Shown here in pieces: positions 6,295-9,542 of a stretch of DNA of 9,542 bases (within the stretch, counting starts at the first letter, position 1; every line of letters starts with the position of its first letter). The notes beneath the pieces are model-generated. The model was not told the origin of the DNA and did not search any database. It was given only the letters and a program-made list of their open reading frames with translations. The stretch is from NCBI GenBank assembly GCA_900320765.1, contig ONTN01000040.1, positions 1 to 9,542 on the forward strand. The letters run 5' to 3'. Both the position numbers and the translations under genes were made by a program. This stretch comes from an uncultured Eubacteriales bacterium (GTDB taxonomy: Bacteria; Bacillota; Clostridia; Oscillospirales; Oscillospiraceae).

Positions 6295-8129
6295 AAAAAT
6301 CGGAAAAGAAATCGCTTATAAGAATAATCGCCGCCGCCGCACTTCTTATAGCCTGCCATTTCATTCCGCTTGAGGGCATACCGAGGCTTCTTATGTACCT
6401 CGTGCCTTATCTTATCGTTGGGTATGATGTGATTTTAAAGGCGGTAAAGGGCATACTCAAGGGGCAGGTGTTTGACGAGAGCTTCCTTATGGCGCTCGCG
6501 ACGGTTGGAGCTTTCGTCATAGGCGAGTACCCCGAGGCCGTTTTCGTAATGCTCTTTTTCCAGGTCGGAGAGCTTTTCGAGCATATCGCCGTCGGCAAAA
6601 GCCGCAAGAGCATAGCCGCCTTAATGGACATAAGACCGGACAGCGCAAACCTTGAGACTGAGGACGGGATAGTGGAGACAGACCCGGAGGAGGTTCCCGT
6701 CGGCAGCGTTATTGTAATAAAGCCGGGCGAGCGTGTTCCGATAGATGGAGAGGTAATAGAGGGCGAAAGCTCCCTCGATACCGCCGCGCTCACGGGCGAG
6801 AGTCTTCCTCGCGGCGTTCACCCCGGCGAAGCAATTATATCCGGCTCTGTAAATATGACTGCTACCTTGAGGGTGCGCACGACGAAGGAGTTCGGAGAAT
6901 CGACTGTTTCAAAGATACTTGACCTTGTTGAAAACTCTTCCGCGAACAAGGCGAGGAGCGAGAGCTTTATTACCCGCTTTGCAAGGTGGTACACTCCCGC
7001 CGTTGTTGCCGGAGCGGTCCTCCTTGCCGTGATACCCCCGCTTTTTGACGGGCAGTGGTATAAGTGGATACATCAGGCGCTGACCTTCCTCGTAATAAGC
7101 TGCCCCTGCGCTCTTGTCCTGAGCGTTCCGCTCAGCTTTTTCGGAGGCATAGGCGGAGCAAGCCGACAGGGCATACTTATAAAGGGCTCGAATTATCTTG
7201 AGGACCTCGGCAAAACGGAGACCGTGGTGTTCGACAAAACCGGAACCTTGACAAAGGGCAGCTTCACCGTTACGAGAATAGCCCCCGCTGCCGCGGACGA
7301 TGGGCGGCTGATAGACCGCGCGGCCCATGCGGAGTGCGACAGCACCCATCCGATAGCCGAGAGCATAAGAAAGGCCTTCGGGAAAGCGCCCGACAGAGCC
7401 CGAGTGGAGAAGGTCGAGGAGCATTCCGGCCGTGGAGTGAGCGCTGTTGTTGACGGCTCTATTGTGAGAGCGGGAAACGCCCTTATGATGGAGGAGGCGG
7501 GGATAGAGTGCGCCAAGGCATCCGCCGCCGGAACGGTCGTTCATGTATCGGAGAACGGCAATTACCTCGGGCATATAGTTATCTCCGACGAGGTGAAGCC
7601 GGAGGCCGCGTCGGTAGTATCCGAGCTCAGGAAAAGAAGCATACGCACGGTAATGCTGACGGGCGACCGCGCTGAGGTGGGAGAGAGCGTTGCGGCGGAG
7701 CTCGGGCTCGACAGCGTTTGTACAGAGCTCCTGCCCGCCGATAAGGTGAAGCACATTGAAGACGAGCTCAGAAGCAAAAGTCAGAACGGCAAGGTGGCTT
7801 TTGCCGGCGACGGGATAAACGACGCCCCCGTCCTCGCCCGCGCGGATCTCGGTATCGCAATGGGCGCCCTTGGCTCCGACGCCGCCATAGAGGCAGCCGA
7901 CGTTGTGCTTATGGACGACGACCTTAACAAGCTCACGAAGGCTATCGACATATCCCGCCGAACGAACAGGATAGTCCGGGAGAATATCATATTCGCCCTT
8001 GCCGTCAAGGCCGCCGTCCTCGTTCTCGGCGTCCTTGGCGTCGCAACGATGTGGGAAGCCGTATTTGCGGACGTAGGGGTTCTCGTCCTCTGCGTCCTGA
8101 ACGCGATGAGGGCGCTGAAAACAAAGTAA
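6291..8129 (+). CDS. cadA: Heavy-metal (Cd/Zn/Pb) translocating P1B-type ATPase lacking its own HMA domain
   Basis: A 612-residue P1B ATPase that exports divalent soft metals across the cytoplasmic membrane using ATP. Motifs in order: TGES at 168-171 (actuator), the metal-binding CPC at 271-273 in a membrane helix, the phosphorylated Asp315 in DKTGTLT, the His353-Pro354 pair of the nucleotide-binding domain, TGDR in the hinge, and GDGIND at 506-511. Asp594 in the last membrane helix (FADVGV) matches the Asp that defines Zn/Cd/Pb specificity in ZntA (copper pumps differ here). Eight membrane segments can be picked out. Typical CadA/ZntA proteins of about 700 residues begin with an HMA domain; here that domain is the separate gene just upstream. 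The start overlaps that gene by four bases, and a terminator follows the stop. Confidence 0.96.
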   Translation: MKKSEKKSLIRIIAAAALLIACHFIPLEGIPRLLMYLVPYLIVGYDVILKAVKGILKGQVFDESFLMALATVGAFVIGEYPEAVFVMLFFQVGELFEHIAVGKSRKSIAALMDIRPDSANLETEDGIVETDPEEVPVGSVIVIKPGERVPIDGEVIEGESSLDTAALTGESLPRGVHPGEAIISGSVNMTATLRVRTTKEFGESTVSKILDLVENSSANKARSESFITRFARWYTPAVVAGAVLLAVIPPLFDGQWYKWIHQALTFLVISCPCALVLSVPLSFFGGIGGASRQGILIKGSNYLEDLGKTETVVFDKTGTLTKGSFTVTRIAPAAADDGRLIDRAAHAECDSTHPIAESIRKAFGKAPDRARVEKVEEHSGRGVSAVVDGSIVRAGNALMMEEAGIECAKASAAGTVVHVSENGNYLGHIVISDEVKPEAASVVSELRKRSIRTVMLTGDRAEVGESVAAELGLDSVCTELLPADKVKHIEDELRSKSQNGKVAFAGDGINDAPVLARADLGIAMGALGSDAAIEAADVVLMDDDLNKLTKAIDISRRTNRIVRENIIFALAVKAAVLVLGVLGVATMWEAVFADVGVLVLCVLNAMRALKTK

Positions 8130-8140
8130 ATGTTAACCAC

Positions 8141-8166
8141 AACGCCGCCTTTTGACGGCGTTTTTT
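8141..8166 (+). terminator. Intrinsic terminator of the metal-efflux operon
   Basis: AACGCCG (8141-8147) pairs with CGGCGTT (8156-8162) over an eight-base loop, with a six-T tract running through 8161-8166. It begins 12 bases after the ATPase stop codon and separates this operon from the antiporter promoter. Confidence 0.88.
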
Positions 8167-8181
8167 CGTTCCTTTTGCCGC

Positions 8182-8209
8182 TTGATACTTTTTCTTTTTA
8201 TGGTATGAT
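8182..8209 (+). promoter_or_regulatory. Promoter of the antiporter gene (extended -10)
   Basis: A -35 TTGATA (8182-8187), a 16-base spacer rich in T, and a -10 TATGAT (8204-8209) with the extended TG at 8201-8202. No operator-like repeat was found between it and the start codon. Confidence 0.72.
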
Positions 8210-8243
8210 AGCGAATTGGAAAAAGAAAAAAGAGGTTGATATT

Positions 8244-9542
8244 ATGCAGGAAACCCTGATTCTTATAGCAACGGCTATGATAGCCGGGCTGCTAATGAGC
8301 CGGCTTGCCAAGATCGCAAATCTCCCGGCGGTAACGGCGTATTTGATCGCCGGGCTTCTCATCGGACCGTTTGCGCTCGGGCTTCTGAAAATACCCTATC
8401 TCGGATTTCACACTCTTGAGAGCGTGGGAAACTATAAGCTGATAAGCCAGGCGGCTCTCGGCTTTATCGCCTTCACCATAGGAAACGAGTTCCGCGTATC
8501 TGAGCTTAAGCATATGGGAAAGCAGGCGATAACCGTCGGTATACTTCAGGCCGTGCTGACGACAGTTGTCGTCGACGCCGCCCTGATCGCTCTCCACTTT
8601 ATCGCGCCTCACGTTATAAGCCTCTCCTCCGCGATCACCCTCGGCGCGATAGCTGCCGCTACCGCCCCCGCCGCGACCCTTATGGTCGTCCGCCAGTACA
8701 AGGCGGAGGGACCGCTCACCAAGCTTTTGCTTATGGTTGTCGCAATAGACGACGCGGTGGGTCTTATGCTTTTCTCCCTGTCGTACGGTATTTCCCGAGC
8801 TATAGAGGTCGGGGCGCTCAGCGTAGTAGGAGTCGTTGTCGAGCCGATAATTGAGATCGTACTTTCTCTCGGCGCGGGCGCGCTCGCGGGAATAGCTCTG
8901 AACTTCATTGAAAAGTTCTTCCATTCTCGCAGCAAGCGTATGTCGATATCCATCGCCGCGGTTTTCCTTGTCGTCGGTATAAGTATGATAGAGTTCGAGA
9001 TAGGCGGGGTCCACTTCGGCTTTTCACTGCTTCTCGTCGCTATGATGACGGGCACCGTGTTCTGCAATATCTGCTCCACGAGCCAGGAGCTTATGGAGAG
9101 GGTCGAGCGCTGGACAGCCCCGCTCAATATCCTCTTCTTCGTCCTGTCCGGAGCCGAGCTCGATCTCAGAGTGCTATCGAATCCCCTCGTCCTGCTGATC
9201 GGAGTGATTTACATAATATTCCGTTCCCTCGGAAAAATCTCGGGCGCATATGTGAGCTGCGCCATGACGCATACGAGCGACAACATAAAGAAGCACCTCG
9301 GAATAACGCTGCTGCCGCAGGCCGGAGTTGCAATCGGTCTGACCCTGATTGCCGGACGGGTTCTCGCCGTTGTGCGGGATCATCGGGTGATTTCAATCAT
9401 CCTGAATGTAGTGGCTGCAGCGGGAATCGTTTCCTGCGCCACGACCCTTTTTTCCATGTGCGCTCTTCTGTTCCTGCTTTCGGTCTTCTCGCTGCTGGCC
9501 ATTGCCGTGACGTGCCTCGGCGTGCTGGGCCTGATGATGTTC
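8244..9542 (+). CDS. CPA2-family cation:proton antiporter (KefB/NapA-like), 3' end cut off by the window
   Basis: Open from the ATG at 8244 to the window edge, 433 codons without a stop. AGAGGT (8230-8235) lies eight bases before the ATG. The protein is very hydrophobic with about a dozen membrane segments. Family marks include LPAVTAYLIAGLLIGPFALG near residues 27-46, AAATAPAATLMVVRQY near 137-152, and the paired aspartates Asp169-Asp170 (VAIDDAVGL), which in CPA2 carriers bind the ion and proton for Na+/H+ or K+/H+ exchange. The stretch LPQAGVAIGLTLIAGRVL ending at residue 374 is the usual last conserved block. The 59 residues after it do not show the ending I expect (a block like LIYELVGP) and use more CTG and GTG codons. 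The ion specificity cannot be told, and whether an RCK domain follows is out of view. Confidence 0.88.
   Translation, partial: MQETLILIATAMIAGLLMSRLAKIANLPAVTAYLIAGLLIGPFALGLLKIPYLGFHTLESVGNYKLISQAALGFIAFTIGNEFRVSELKHMGKQAITVGILQAVLTTVVVDAALIALHFIAPHVISLSSAITLGAIAAATAPAATLMVVRQYKAEGPLTKLLLMVVAIDDAVGLMLFSLSYGISRAIEVGALSVVGVVVEPIIEIVLSLGAGALAGIALNFIEKFFHSRSKRMSISIAAVFLVVGISMIEFEIGGVHFGFSLLLVAMMTGTVFCNICSTSQELMERVERWTAPLNILFFVLSGAELDLRVLSNPLVLLIGVIYIIFRSLGKISGAYVSCAMTHTSDNIKKHLGITLLPQAGVAIGLTLIAGRVLAVVRDHRVISIILNVVAAAGIVSCATTLFSMCALLFLLSVFSLLAIAVTCLGVLGLMMF

Noticed and set aside
6909..7754. A 281-codon open frame on the minus strand inside the ATPase gene
   Set aside because: It lies wholly opposite conserved P-type ATPase motifs, its translation has no recognisable domain, and no promoter or ribosome site supports it; it is a by-product of GC-rich codon bias.
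8292..9127. Two long minus-strand open frames opposite the antiporter gene
   Set aside because: The + strand encodes a clear CPA2 antiporter here, and the antisense translations are low-complexity and charged without family features.

Overview
The window looks like chromosomal DNA of an uncultured member of the Clostridia (Oscillospiraceae-like gut Firmicutes). This rests on a CIRCE-controlled groESL operon, a YpsC-type RNA methyltransferase next to a YegS/BmrU-type lipid kinase, a stand-alone LUD-domain protein, a protein resembling the C-terminal half of clostridial BlaR1/M56 sensors, strong Shine-Dalgarno sites, and GC-rich codon use that still tolerates ATA and AGG. All eight complete genes and both edge genes lie on the + strand, with short gaps. 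No transposase, integrase, phage gene, CRISPR array, tRNA or rRNA was seen.

Layout. (1) 1-1181: the 3' end of an RNA methyltransferase gene, coupled by an ATGA overlap to a diacylglycerol/lipid kinase gene. (2) 1217-3238: a promoter overlapping a CIRCE operator, then groES and groEL. (3) 3239-3420: a non-coding stretch with a run of adjacent hairpins and an intrinsic terminator. (4) 3423-5617: a promoter, a LUD-domain protein, a membrane-anchored protein that looks like a BlaR1-type sensor without its peptidase half, and a strong terminator. (5) 5628-8166: a metal-efflux operon made of a promoter, an ArsR/SmtB-type operator, an ArsR-family metal sensor, a free-standing HMA metal-binding protein, a CadA/ZntA-type P1B ATPase that lacks its own HMA domain, and a terminator. 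(6) 8182-9542: a promoter and a CPA2-type cation:proton antiporter that runs off the right edge.

How the genes work together. The groESL pair makes the chaperonin under HrcA/CIRCE heat-shock control. In the metal operon, the sensor should release its operator when Zn, Cd or Pb accumulates, so that the ATPase is made and exports the metal; the small HMA protein replaces the N-terminal metal-binding domain usually fused to the ATPase. The LUD and BlaR1-like genes probably share a transcript, but no functional link is evident.

Most of the window is ordinary housekeeping and metal-resistance content, and I see no clearly new system. The parts most worth a second look are the BlaR1-like orphan sensor half, the hairpin cluster behind groEL, the three-half-site operator with a dual-site metal sensor, and the odd C-terminal tail of the antiporter at the window edge.
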